From 2-01-FULL-45-10 sp964433975 (GTDB lineage Bacteria > Omnitrophota > Gorgyraeia > 2-01-FULL-45-10), in assembly GCA_964433975.1 (NCBI GenBank), contig CAYSSS010000006.1:1-47749 (forward strand): a DNA stretch of 47,749 nucleotides, read 5' to 3'. The first letter of the stretch is position 1; every line of letters starts with the position of its first letter. Positions 15,356 to 22,858 of the stretch are shown in pieces. Made by a program: the position numbers and the translations under genes. The notes beneath the pieces are model-generated. The model worked only from the letters and a program-made list of their open reading frames with translations, did not search any database and was not told the DNA's origin.

Positions 15356-15430
15356 GCCGAGGTAGCTCAGTGGTAGAGCGCCGCGCTGAAAACGCGGGCG
15401 TGGGCAGTCCGATTCTGCCCCTCGGCACCA
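15356..15430 (+). tRNA. tRNA-Phe (GAA)
   Basis: 75 nt with encoded CCA. Acceptor GCCGAGG/CCTCGGC, D stem GCTC/GAGC, anticodon stem CCGCG/CGCGG with loop CTGAAAA (anticodon GAA), T stem GGCAG/CTGCC. The T loop is TCCGATT, so position 55 is C where nearly all tRNAs have U. The last 17 bases and the next base recur 66 bp downstream. Confidence 0.9.
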
Positions 15431-15497
15431 CCTTTTCTGGGGACCTCGGGGCAGGATGGCAAGCGATAGGCCGTTTATATCTGCCCCTCGGCACCAC
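15414..15497 (+). repeat. Direct repeat of the tRNA-Phe 3' end bracketing a short scar
   Basis: TCTGCCCCTCGGCACCAC occurs at 15414-15431 (end of tRNA-Phe) and again at 15480-15497, identical over 18 bases. The 48 bp between hold no gene. The second copy is followed by a run of six T; GGGGCAG (15448-15454) could pair with its CTGCCCC, so it may serve as terminator. This is the pattern left when an element using the tRNA as attachment site is lost. Confidence 0.7.
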
Positions 15498-15528
15498 TTT
15501 TTTCTAACACTTCATTACTCCCCACACT

Positions 15529-16734
15529 ATGCAAAACAAGATCATCACCTTAAGGACCGGCAAAAAAGGCAAGCTGAAGCCCGGCCACCCCTGGATATTC
15601 AGGGGACAGGCCCTGAAGACCCCTGCGGGCATCAAGGCAGGCGACATAGTGACCATAGTCAACGGTCAGGGTGAGTTTGTTGGCCGGGGTTACTACAATC
15701 CCGCCTCGGAGATAACCATCCGGCTGCTCACGTTCAAAGATGAGCCTATAGACGCGGCTTTTCTGCAGAAGAGGGTAGAGGATGCTGTGGCTAGAAGAAG
15801 TTTCTTATCCGGGCTTACCGATGCCAGGCGGCTTGTATTCAGCGAAGCGGATGGCCTGCCCGGGCTGATCGTGGACCAGTATAAAGATACTATCGTCTTC
15901 CAGGTCTCGACCCTCGGCATGGAGCGGATGAAGGAGGGCGTCCTAAAGGCCCTGGCGGATACTGTTTGCCCTGAGTTCATATACGAGAAGAGCGATTCGC
16001 CTTTCAGGAAGATAGAGGGCCTTAAAACCATAAAGAAATGGTGGCTCTACGACGGAGAAACTAACGTCGAGATCCATGAAGGCGCCGCAAAGTTCATAGT
16101 AGACATAGCGAACGGCCACAAGACTGGCTTCTATCTGGACCAGCGCAGGTCAAGAGCCGCCTTAAAAGAGATCTCCCGCGGCAAAACGGTGCTGGATCTA
16201 TTCTGTTATACGGGAGGTTTTTCCGTCAATGCCGCGCTTGGCGGCGCCAAGACCGTGGTAGGCGTGGATATAAAACCAGAATGGCTCGCCCTGGCGGGCA
16301 AGAACGCGGCGCTTAACGGAGTATCGGATAAGATAGAGTGGAGAGAGGGAGATGTCTTTGATATATTAAATGATATCCCTGTTTCAGGAGAAAAATTTGA
16401 CATCATAGTGCTCGATCCGCCTTCATTTGTTAAAGAGAAGAAGTCCGTGATAAGCGCGGCCAAAGGCTACAAAGAGCTGAATACGCTCGCCATGAGATCA
16501 TTAAGCGAAGGCGGGACGCTCTGTACGTTCTCGTGCTCTTACAACATGTCCAACGATATATTCTCCGACGTCATAAAAGCCTCGGCCGCCGAGTCAGGCA
16601 AGAACCTGGCTGTATTGAAGAGATGCCACCAGGATAAAGATCACCCGATAGTAAGATCTATACCACAGACAGAATATCTGAAAGGGTATTTTTTAAAAGT
16701 AGGATCTTCCCCGCAAGCAGGCACAGTCTTTTAA
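15529..16734 (+). CDS. rlmI: 23S rRNA (cytosine-C5) methyltransferase, RlmI type
   Basis: 401 residues, close to the usual 396. An N-terminal PUA domain (about 1-75, GHPWIFRGQA) precedes the RlmI-type middle domain and a Rossmann SAM domain with motif I VLDLFCYTGGF from residue 221, VGVDIKPEW, and the catalytic motifs LDPPSF and TFSCSYNM. Family members methylate a cytosine of 23S rRNA. No Shine-Dalgarno sequence precedes the ATG. The gene starts 31 bp after the duplicated tRNA-Phe end and may depend on that transcript. Confidence 0.88.
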   Translation: MQNKIITLRTGKKGKLKPGHPWIFRGQALKTPAGIKAGDIVTIVNGQGEFVGRGYYNPASEITIRLLTFKDEPIDAAFLQKRVEDAVARRSFLSGLTDARRLVFSEADGLPGLIVDQYKDTIVFQVSTLGMERMKEGVLKALADTVCPEFIYEKSDSPFRKIEGLKTIKKWWLYDGETNVEIHEGAAKFIVDIANGHKTGFYLDQRRSRAALKEISRGKTVLDLFCYTGGFSVNAALGGAKTVVGVDIKPEWLALAGKNAALNGVSDKIEWREGDVFDILNDIPVSGEKFDIIVLDPPSFVKEKKSVISAAKGYKELNTLAMRSLSEGGTLCTFSCSYNMSNDIFSDVIKASAAESGKNLAVLKRCHQDKDHPIVRSIPQTEYLKGYFLKVGSSPQAGTVF

Positions 16735-16736
16735 AT

Positions 16737-16765
16737 TTGACCTGCCTGCAACAAAGTGGTATCAT
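16737..16765 (+). promoter_or_regulatory. Promoter ahead of a terminator-containing leader
   Basis: TTGACC (16737-16742), 17-bp spacer, TATCAT (16760-16765). Transcription should start near 16772, giving a leader of about 96 nt that includes an intrinsic terminator. Confidence 0.7.
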
Positions 16766-16771
16766 TTATCC

Positions 16772-16867
16772 ATAAGCCACGGAGGGGTATTTGTGGATGT
16801 AGGTATAAAAATATAAGAAATGGCAACTCCCGGAAGGGGTTGCTTTTTTATTTTAAGGAGAGACGGG
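16772..16867 (+). promoter_or_regulatory. Leader with attenuator-like terminator and short ORFs
   Basis: GGAGGGG (16781-16787) is a ribosome site standing 5 nt before a GTG that opens a 7-codon ORF ending at 16816. A start-stop pair ATG-TAG lies inside it at 16797. Then GCAACTCC (16823-16830) pairs with GGGGTTGC (16836-16843), followed by TTTTTT: an intrinsic terminator upstream of the gene. An ATG at 16820 is in frame with the gene and would read through the hairpin. The end, TTTTTTATTTTAAGGAG, matches the leader at 18317. Control by attenuation is inferred; no known riboswitch consensus is recognised. Confidence 0.55.
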
Positions 16868-17503
16868 ATGAAGAAGATATCCGGTATCGTTATTATAGGA
16901 GGTCTTATCGTAGCCCTTCTTGCCGGCTATTATCTTGTTATATACAGGCCGAAACTTGCCGAAAAGAAGAAACTGACATCCCCGGATTATATAACCGACG
17001 TCATCGAGATGAAGAGCGGGAATAATATGATGGGCAAGATATTGAAAGAGGCGCCGGGCTACGTTCTTATACGAAACGCGGCCGGGACCGTCGAGATCTC
17101 CGTCCCGAGAAGACAGATCAGGAATATAAGAAAAACGACGGCCGACGATATAAAAGCTGTTGAGGATGAATTGGCGGGCGCTCCGGAAGCGGCAAGGAAG
17201 GCGATCCTTTTCGAAAAGGAGAGGGAGGCCAGGCTCAAGGAGTACTACGAGGAGCGCGATAAAAGAGAGATCGCTGCCGCGTCAAAAGGAAAAGGTCGTA
17301 CCGGCTCGGTTGACGCCATAAGGGCCGCTAAAGAGAGCGGTAAGATAGTCAAAGGGATGACCGAGAGCGACGTTATCGAAGTCTATGGCACCCCCGACAG
17401 CAAAGAGCGCGATGTCAAAGGAAACGCCGAACGGGAAAAATGGAATTATTGCTCGGGTATAAAAAAGGCCACCGTCAATTTCTATAGAGGAGTAGTGGAA
17501 TAA
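16868..17503 (+). CDS. Single-pass membrane protein of unknown function
   Basis: 211 residues. Membrane segment about 5-25, a small beta domain (about 35-80, MMGKILKEAPGYVLIRNAAG), a charged coiled-coil-like helix (about 90-150) and a C-terminal GMTESDVIEVYGTPDSKE segment. This last part resembles SmpA/BamE-like 'pilot' domains, where G-MT...V...LG.P is conserved, so an envelope role is plausible. The ATG at 16868 follows AAGGAG by 8 nt. An in-frame ATG at 16820 would add 16 residues across the terminator hairpin. No clear family name. Confidence 0.75.
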   Translation: MKKISGIVIIGGLIVALLAGYYLVIYRPKLAEKKKLTSPDYITDVIEMKSGNNMMGKILKEAPGYVLIRNAAGTVEISVPRRQIRNIRKTTADDIKAVEDELAGAPEAARKAILFEKEREARLKEYYEERDKREIAAASKGKGRTGSVDAIRAAKESGKIVKGMTESDVIEVYGTPDSKERDVKGNAEREKWNYCSGIKKATVNFYRGVVE

Positions 17504-17572
17504 TGCCCTTCAAAAAGGGGTGCCTGAGATTAAAAAGAAAATAACGTTTAAAAACAGGAAAGGAGTAATAAT

Positions 17573-17728
17573 ATGAAGCCGATCAAGCCCATATACATAA
17601 ATCTATTGATCATCACCGGTGTAATATGGATCGTCAGCATGACGTTTTATATAAGCAGCCTTTATCAAAAAGTAGGAGAGATAGAACATACTTTAGTTCA
17701 TGCTACATTCGGTAGGACCAATAAATAA
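17573..17728 (+). CDS. 51-residue single-helix membrane protein
   Basis: The ATG follows AAAGGAG by 8 nt. One hydrophobic helix (INLLIITGVIWIVSMTFYI) is preceded by MKPIKP and followed by a short polar tail. No family recognised. It lies in a run of small envelope genes between 16868 and 18246. Confidence 0.65.
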   Translation: MKPIKPIYINLLIITGVIWIVSMTFYISSLYQKVGEIEHTLVHATFGRTNK

Positions 17729-17836
17729 TACCGGCTTCAAGCCCGCCAACAAGCCCACGGGCTATTCTGCCGCGGGGCGTCCCGTGAGATCTCAGGAGAT
17801 GTAACGCAAAAAAAAGAGAGGACAAGGAGAGAAGAT

Positions 17837-18058
17837 ATGAGAAAGATCTTTATAACGATAGCGGTCTTTATCTATGTCGCCGGGTTATCCATCGCGGGGT
17901 ATTGCCAGGACGATAACGCTGATAACGCGGTCGATCAATACGCATCCCAGGAGGATCAAGGCCTCGATTCCGAGATAAGTAGCGAAGAGACTGAGAGCGC
18001 GGACGATGCCGACCGGGCGAACATGGCATTCAACGCGGGAGAGCGGATACCCCTTTAA
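17837..18058 (+). CDS. Small acidic exported protein
   Basis: 73 residues: signal peptide 1-22 (ending GYC|QD), then a very acidic low-complexity tail (DDNADNAVDQ, SEETESADDAD) with no predicted fold. The ribosome site CAAGGAGAG precedes the ATG. The protein at 23903 has a similar plan. Possibly a lipoprotein, since a cysteine falls at the cleavage region, but the lipobox (AGYC) is only partly conserved. Function unknown. Confidence 0.7.
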   Translation: MRKIFITIAVFIYVAGLSIAGYCQDDNADNAVDQYASQEDQGLDSEISSEETESADDADRANMAFNAGERIPL

Positions 18059-18096
18059 GTTTTAAGCAAAGTTTAACTGCGACAGGAAAGGAGCTC

Positions 18097-18246
18097 TTGA
18101 ACGAAGATGGTTCGATAAAAGTTCACGGTTCCCAACTGTTATTTAAAAAGGACATATATTATTCTCCCCGGGTACTGGAGATAATCAAGAATAGAGACCC
18201 CGATTTTTACGATAAGCTTATTCAGGCAAAGTCCGCTAAGAAATAA
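18097..18246 (+). CDS. 49-residue soluble protein
   Basis: TTG start 4 nt after AAAGGAG. The sequence is polar with a helical end (VLEIIKNRDPDFYDKLIQAK) and has no signal peptide. No family recognised. A hairpin GCCTC-AAAA-GAGGC follows at 18252-18265. Confidence 0.55.
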   Translation: MNEDGSIKVHGSQLLFKKDIYYSPRVLEIIKNRDPDFYDKLIQAKSAKK

Positions 18247-18282
18247 GCCGCGCCTCAAAAGAGGCAAATAATAAATAACATC

Positions 18283-18310
18283 TTGCCTTTTGGCGCTTTA
18301 CTGCTATAAT
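18283..18310 (+). promoter_or_regulatory. Promoter of the hflK-hflC operon leader
   Basis: TTGCCT (18283-18288), 16-bp spacer, perfect TATAAT (18305-18310). The predicted leader of about 118 nt holds three hairpins and a leader ORF. Confidence 0.72.
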
Positions 18311-18316
18311 CAAAGC

Positions 18317-18434
18317 AGCAGAAATTCAATCAATTTTCATCGGGTCCGGATAGAGATATCCGGAGGGGAGTACGATGGCCGGGCCGCCATCTGATAAAAT
18401 ATCAGATGGTTTTTTATTTTAAAGGAGGTTATGT
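18317..18434 (+). promoter_or_regulatory. hflK leader with attenuator and overlapping leader peptide
   Basis: A perfect hairpin TCCGGATA-GAGA-TATCCGGA (18345-18364) runs into the ribosome site GGAGGGG (18362-18368). An intrinsic terminator, CCATCTGATA-AAA-TATCAGATGG (18387-18409) plus TTTTTT, lies before hflK. ATGGC (18375-18379) can instead pair with GCCAT (18386-18390), which uses the first bases of the terminator arm, so the two structures exclude each other. The ORF at 18375-18422 is translated through both. Translation-dependent attenuation is the likely mechanism. Confidence 0.6.
18375..18422 (+). CDS. 15-residue leader peptide of hflK
   Basis: ATG 6 nt after GGAGGGG; the sequence MAGPPSDKISDGFLF spans the terminator hairpin. 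Its TAA (18420-18422) touches the AAAGGAGG of hflK, so ribosomes finishing the leader stand at the hflK ribosome site. No run of one amino acid points to a sensed tRNA, though consecutive prolines (PP) could slow ribosomes. Confidence 0.5.
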   Translation: MAGPPSDKISDGFLF

Positions 18435-19433
18435 ATGGAATGGAAAGAGGTTCCCACGCCGGAAGAGATAATAAATGTAGGCAAAAAAAAGTTCAACGAT
18501 TATTGGAAATTAGCGCCGCTGGTGATTCTGGCATTATTTATTATAATGGGTCTGAAGGGGCTCATCTATTCTATCGGGCCGGACGAGGTGGGCGTGCTTC
18601 AGCGGTTTGGCAAATATATAGGCCTCAGCTCTCCCGGGCTGCACGCGAAGATACCGCTAGGTATCGATAAGGTTACGCCGGTGAAAGTGGAGAAGGTATT
18701 TAAGGAAGAGTTCGGGATGAGGACGATATTGCCTGGAGTAAAAACGCGTTACTCCTCCCACCAGTATCCCGACGAAACATTGATGCTCACAGGGGACCTT
18801 AATATACTCGACGTGCGCTGGATAGTGCAGTTCAGGATAAAAGACCCGGTCAAGACGCTCTTCGCCATCCGCGATCCCATAGATACGATACGCGACATAT
18901 CCGAAGTCGTTATGAGGCGTTTTGTTGGCGACTACACCGTGGATGAAGTACTGACGACCAAGAGAGAAGAGATAGACCATCTGGGCCAGCTGGAGATGCA
19001 GAGGATCCTGGATGAGTACAACACGGGTATTCAGATAGTGACAGTTAAATTGCTCGACGTTAATCCTCCGGAGACGGTTAAGCCGGCCTTCAACGAAGTA
19101 AATGAGGCAAAGCAGGAGAGAGAGAAGATGATCAACCAGGCATGGGAAGCATACAATAAGGTTATACCCAAAGCCAAGGGCACTGCGGAAAAGACGATAC
19201 GTGAGGCGGAGGGATACGCGCTAGATAAGATAAATCGCGCCAAGGGAGAGTCCGATAAATTCACCGTTACCCTCACCGAGTATAAAAAATACCCGGAGAT
19301 AACACAGAAGAGGCTCTACCTGGAGACGTTGAGCGAAGTCTTGCCGAAATCACAACATAAGTACATAATAGATCCGAAACAATCATCGATTCTGCCACTC
19401 TTGAGGATAGGTGAGAAAGGAGCCGGAGAATGA
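18435..19433 (+). CDS. hflK: HflK-like SPFH/band-7 protease modulator
   Basis: 332 residues: cytoplasmic N-terminus, membrane segment about 28-48, SPFH domain (about 50-240, GVLQRFGKYIGLSSPGLHAKIP), then a long coiled coil rich in Ala/Glu/Lys (210-275). HflK and HflC form a ring around the FtsH protease in the inner membrane and restrain it. The hflC gene follows with a 4-nt overlap (ATGA). The glycine-rich N-terminus of enterobacterial HflK is absent. Controlled by the attenuator-like leader upstream. Confidence 0.88.
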   Translation: MEWKEVPTPEEIINVGKKKFNDYWKLAPLVILALFIIMGLKGLIYSIGPDEVGVLQRFGKYIGLSSPGLHAKIPLGIDKVTPVKVEKVFKEEFGMRTILPGVKTRYSSHQYPDETLMLTGDLNILDVRWIVQFRIKDPVKTLFAIRDPIDTIRDISEVVMRRFVGDYTVDEVLTTKREEIDHLGQLEMQRILDEYNTGIQIVTVKLLDVNPPETVKPAFNEVNEAKQEREKMINQAWEAYNKVIPKAKGTAEKTIREAEGYALDKINRAKGESDKFTVTLTEYKKYPEITQKRLYLETLSEVLPKSQHKYIIDPKQSSILPLLRIGEKGAGE

Positions 19434-20392
19434 AAGAAGGACTCGCAGGAACCATTGTCGGATCATTTGTCGTTGTAATTATTTTGATAATGGCCGCCTT
19501 CTTGAGCGGCGCACTCTACATTGTAGACGAGACCAAGCAGGTCGTCATCACGCAATTCGGCAAGCCCGTGGGTGAGCCGATAACATCAACGGGCCTGCAT
19601 CTTAAGGTCCCGTTTATACAGGAAGTCCATTATTTTGAGAAACGCCTTCTTGACTGGGACGGCGACCCCAACCAGATACCTACCAAGGATAAAAAGTATA
19701 TATGGGTGGATACGATCGCCCGCTGGAAGATAATCGATCCGCTCAAGTTTTTGCAGTCGGTAGGTAACGAAACAGGCGCGCACAGCCGGCTTGACGATAT
19801 CATAAATTCAGCCACCAGGGATGCCGTTACGAGCCATCTTTTGGTCGAGGCGGTGAGGAACACGAACCGTATTCTGGAAACTAAGCCGGAAGAAGGCGAA
19901 GATATAATCTTTTCCGACGAGGCGCTTGAACGTATCGATGTGGGCAGGCAGCAGCTGACGCGAGCGATTCTTGACAAAGCGAGGGTGCTTGCGCCCCAAT
20001 ACGGCATCGAGATCGCGGATGTGCGTATCAAACGCATTAACTACGTCGAAGATGTGCGTAATAAGGTGTATGACAGGATGATCGCCGAGAGGAAACGGGC
20101 GGCCGAAAAATACCGGTCGGAAGGCCATGGTAAATCCGCCGAGATCGAAGGCCAGACCGCTAAGGAGTTGAAACTGATAACCTCTGAAGCTTACCGCCAG
20201 GCTCAGATACTCATGGGAAAGGCGGACGCGGAAGCCATCGGTATATATGCCGACGCCTATACAAAAGATCCGCTCTTCTACTCGTTTGTAAAGACGCTCG
20301 ACACGTATAGAACTACTATCGACGAGAATTCCACTATCATATTGACGACCGACGCCGATTACTATAAGTACCTGAAAGGGATGAAGCAGTAA
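19430..20392 (+). CDS. hflC: HflC-like SPFH/band-7 protease modulator
   Basis: 320 residues: membrane segment about 10-32 at the N-terminus, SPFH domain (ITQFGKPVGEPITSTGLHLKVPF) and a helical C-terminal part ending with the HflC-typical DPLFYSFVKTLDTYRTTI segment. It also has the conserved RIKRINY and SEGHGKSAEIEG stretches. Partner of HflK in the FtsH-regulating complex. Confidence 0.92.
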   Translation: MKEGLAGTIVGSFVVVIILIMAAFLSGALYIVDETKQVVITQFGKPVGEPITSTGLHLKVPFIQEVHYFEKRLLDWDGDPNQIPTKDKKYIWVDTIARWKIIDPLKFLQSVGNETGAHSRLDDIINSATRDAVTSHLLVEAVRNTNRILETKPEEGEDIIFSDEALERIDVGRQQLTRAILDKARVLAPQYGIEIADVRIKRINYVEDVRNKVYDRMIAERKRAAEKYRSEGHGKSAEIEGQTAKELKLITSEAYRQAQILMGKADAEAIGIYADAYTKDPLFYSFVKTLDTYRTTIDENSTIILTTDADYYKYLKGMKQ

Positions 20393-20427
20393 TAGCCAAA
20401 AGAGATGCGGATGACAGGAGGGTTCTT

Positions 20428-20688
20428 ATGAAAAAAGCGATTGTAATTTCAGTGTCTCTTGTATTTGCGGCGGGGTCTCTTCTCTGCGGCAACGTTTTCG
20501 CCCAAAGAAGCGTTAATAGCGCCCAGGACGCGGCCAAAGCCGCCAAGGCAAGCCTTACAAATAGATCCGGTAATAGTTCTTCGCAGATAGAGTGGCTCGA
20601 TCAGGTGATCCACGCGGTCAATATGGACGGGCCTGCAGCCAAAGATACTTCTACCCAAAAGGGTAAATCCGGGAGAGCCGGTCAGTAA
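20428..20688 (+). CDS. Small exported protein
   Basis: 86 residues: signal peptide 1-25 (ending VFA|QR), then an Ala/Ser/Lys-rich segment and a polar disordered tail (AAKDTSTQKGKSGRAG). Ribosome site AGGAGGG before the ATG. No family recognised. It follows hflC by 35 bp and could be on the same transcript. Confidence 0.65.
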   Translation: MKKAIVISVSLVFAAGSLLCGNVFAQRSVNSAQDAAKAAKASLTNRSGNSSSQIEWLDQVIHAVNMDGPAAKDTSTQKGKSGRAGQ

Positions 20689-20749
20689 TTTTTTCTAACC
20701 GACCTGCCCCTTAGAACAAGAGCCTCTCGTTTTGTTATCTCATTTTTTG

Positions 20750-20758
20750 TGATATAAT
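20750..20758 (+). promoter_or_regulatory. Extended -10 promoter, predicted leaderless
   Basis: TGA-TATAAT with the perfect hexamer at 20753-20758. The -35 is weak (TTGTTA at 20732-20737, 15-bp spacer). The next ATG is at 20765, six bases after the -10, so the first transcribed base should be the A of the start codon. No ribosome site is present. Confidence 0.65.
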
Positions 20759-20764
20759 ATCCTT

Positions 20765-21070
20765 ATGAAATTCCTGGCTCTATTGTTTATCCTTATCATT
20801 GCCGCGCCCTTAATGGCGTATCCAATCGTAGGCAGCTTCGATATAACTTACGCGGAGTATCTATTACTTCCTCTCCCTCTCGCGATAACATTCATAAGCG
20901 AATACTGCGATTCAAAAAATGTTACCCTTGACGATGTTAATATGACGGATATAAATAGGTTCATAAGAGACTACGCCGATAAGAACGGGCGCGACATACT
21001 GATGCCCGAGATACTCGATAAAATGATCGAGATCTACGGAAAACCAAGTCTTCGGAGGGCCGTATCATAA
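20765..21070 (+). CDS. Small exported protein
   Basis: 101 residues: signal peptide 1-18 (ending LMA|YP), then a mostly helical domain with DDVNMTDINRFIRDYADKNG and a tail GKPSLRRAVS. No family recognised. Predicted leaderless. Its stop codon overlaps the start of the lipoprotein gene downstream. Confidence 0.7.
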   Translation: MKFLALLFILIIAAPLMAYPIVGSFDITYAEYLLLPLPLAITFISEYCDSKNVTLDDVNMTDINRFIRDYADKNGRDILMPEILDKMIEIYGKPSLRRAVS

Positions 21071-22380
21071 AAAGACTTATTGCGGTATTAGCGTGTATAG
21101 TTTGTTTTTTATCGGCATCCGGCTGCGCCATGATCGGGCCCAGGATAACGGAAGATACCATAATAAAGATATATGCGGACGAAAAGGCTAAGCCGAAGAT
21201 TCATCCGCTTATATTTATACCAGGTATTTTTGGCACCGTCCTCGAAGAGGGTGATACCGGCAAAGTGATATGGGGCAGGGTTCCCAAGGGACTAATCTGG
21301 GAGCTCGAACTCCCCATAGACAGTATTGAAATGTCTGAGAACAGGGACCAGGTTGTGCCCGCAAAGACTATTACTGAATTTTCGGTAATACCGGGCATTA
21401 TCGAAAAAGATATTTACGGCAGAACCAAGCGTATAGCTCTAAAGGCCGCCGGTTATGAAATGGGTAAAACGGCTTTTTCGCTATCATATGATTGGAGGCG
21501 CGATCTAGTTGAAGGGGCCCGTAAGCTGGGCGAGCTCATAGACGGGATAAAGCGTGAAAAAGGGATACAGGACCTGAAGTTCGATATCGTCTGCCATTCC
21601 GCGGGCGGCCTCATAGCAAGGTACTACGCGAAGTATGGTACCGAGGATGTGCTGGACCGCAACCCTATCCCGGAGCCGACATACGCGGGAGCTAAGAACA
21701 TCAATAAGATAATCATGATGGGGACGCCAAATTATGGCTCCCTACAATCGTTTAGCTCTCTACATAAAGGCCTGAATGTTCCCGGCATAGGCAATGTGAC
21801 AAAAGAGATAACGTTTAGCATGCCGTCCGCTTATGAATTGATGCCCTTTTATGGCAAAGCCGCCTTTATAGACGCTATGGGAATAGATCTTGACGTAAGC
21901 CTCTACGACCCGGTTAGTTGGGAAAAATACGGCTGGTCAGTATTCGGAAGTTCCACGACCGACAGTGAGCTAAGAGCCAGGCAGCGTAAGTTCCTTGCCG
22001 CGGTATTAAAAAGGGCGGCCGCTTTCCAGGAGGCTCTGTGGAAAGGCTCTCTCGAAGACGAGGTCAAACATGTCACATATATATTGCTCGGTTCCGATGC
22101 GAACCCAACATCCGACAAGGCGCTCCTGCAGAAGACGGATTCGGGCTGGAGAACGCGTTTCAACCCCCACGACGACACCATAAATGATTTGGCCCTTGCG
22201 CCGGGCGATAATACTGTTACCCGCAGGAGCCTTCTTGGCAGACATATCAAAAAAGGAAGAGAAGAGGAGTTCCCGTCCGCATATGAGATATTCCTCGCTC
22301 AGGACCATGTTGACCTGCCGGGCGATCCTACTTTTCTTGATAACGTTCTGCATTCCCTGCTCGACAGGACCAAAAAGTAA
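21067..22380 (+). CDS. LCAT/PGAP1-like alpha/beta-hydrolase lipoprotein
   Basis: 437 residues if started at the ATA 21067. The first ATG (21130) would remove a perfect lipoprotein signal: MKRLIAVLACIV, then FLSASGC with the lipobox ASG|C. No ATG, GTG or TTG lies before it in this frame. GGAGGG (21054-21059) stands 7 nt before the ATA, which overlaps the previous stop (ATAA). The hydrolase part has FIPGIFGTVLEE (oxyanion loop) and the nucleophile elbow CHSAGG with S178, and likely D381 (GDNTV) and H414 (QDHVDLPGD). It resembles lecithin:cholesterol acyltransferase-type lipases, acting on lipid esters at the envelope. The AUA start is inferred. Confidence 0.8.
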   Translation: MKRLIAVLACIVCFLSASGCAMIGPRITEDTIIKIYADEKAKPKIHPLIFIPGIFGTVLEEGDTGKVIWGRVPKGLIWELELPIDSIEMSENRDQVVPAKTITEFSVIPGIIEKDIYGRTKRIALKAAGYEMGKTAFSLSYDWRRDLVEGARKLGELIDGIKREKGIQDLKFDIVCHSAGGLIARYYAKYGTEDVLDRNPIPEPTYAGAKNINKIIMMGTPNYGSLQSFSSLHKGLNVPGIGNVTKEITFSMPSAYELMPFYGKAAFIDAMGIDLDVSLYDPVSWEKYGWSVFGSSTTDSELRARQRKFLAAVLKRAAAFQEALWKGSLEDEVKHVTYILLGSDANPTSDKALLQKTDSGWRTRFNPHDDTINDLALAPGDNTVTRRSLLGRHIKKGREEEFPSAYEIFLAQDHVDLPGDPTFLDNVLHSLLDRTKK

Positions 22381-22438
22381 CAAGCGCTTTTCAGGATGAG
22401 CATTTTGAGGTTTCGCAAAAACATATAGGAGGCGAGAA

Positions 22439-22636
22439 GTGATTAAGTATATGAATGAAAGATTAAAGAGATTGACGTTTTGGGATATAGCATTAGTTAA
22501 ATGGTCGGTCTTATTTGCAACTATCATCATCGTCAAATTCTTTCCGCAATTACTTGATATAAGCTACCCCATTCTCATAATACTTATGGTAGCTTGTATG
22601 GCAAGACCGATTTACAATATTTGGATTAAGAAGTAG
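22439..22636 (+). CDS. Small membrane protein with two helices
   Basis: 65 residues from a GTG with AGGAGG 6 nt upstream. Two hydrophobic helices (VLFATIIIVKFF and YPILIILMVACMA) separated by a short loop, with a basic C-terminus. No family recognised. First gene of the small-gene island; the spacer before it resembles the recurring TTGAGATTTCGGAAAACAT motif. Confidence 0.7.
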   Translation: MIKYMNERLKRLTFWDIALVKWSVLFATIIIVKFFPQLLDISYPILIILMVACMARPIYNIWIKK

Positions 22637-22672
22637 TTTTGAGATCATGAAAAACAAAACAAAAGCGCGAGA

Positions 22673-22849
22673 ATGACAGAGAATATAGCCTGTGAGTATA
22701 GATGTACCCGCTGCTCTTACATATATATTCTCCGAGACGGAGACGCTTCGCAGGGCATAAGTCCTGATACGCCGTTTGAAGCTCTGCCCGACACTTGGAG
22801 ATGCCCTACTTGCGGCGCGACAAAAGACAAATTTAAAAAAAGTGGGTGA
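22673..22849 (+). CDS. Rubredoxin
   Basis: 58 residues with the two iron-binding knuckles: C11-x-x-C14 (RCTRCSYIY) and WRCPTCGATKDKF near the C-terminus. Length and spacing fit rubredoxin, a one-electron carrier with an Fe(Cys)4 centre. No strong ribosome site. A desulforedoxin-type protein at 24235 could share an oxygen or superoxide detoxification pathway, as in anaerobes. The link is inferred. Confidence 0.9.
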   Translation: MTENIACEYRCTRCSYIYILRDGDASQGISPDTPFEALPDTWRCPTCGATKDKFKKSG

Positions 22850-22858
22850 CGGCGCACA

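Noticed and set aside
18317..18434. Manganese (yybP-ykoY) or c-di-GMP riboswitch in the hflK leader
   Set aside because: GGGGAGTA recalls the start of yybP-ykoY, but the rest of that consensus is missing and the leader is too short.
22006..22536. Antisense frame (176 codons) opposite the LCAT-like gene
   Set aside because: Shadow frame without start signals.
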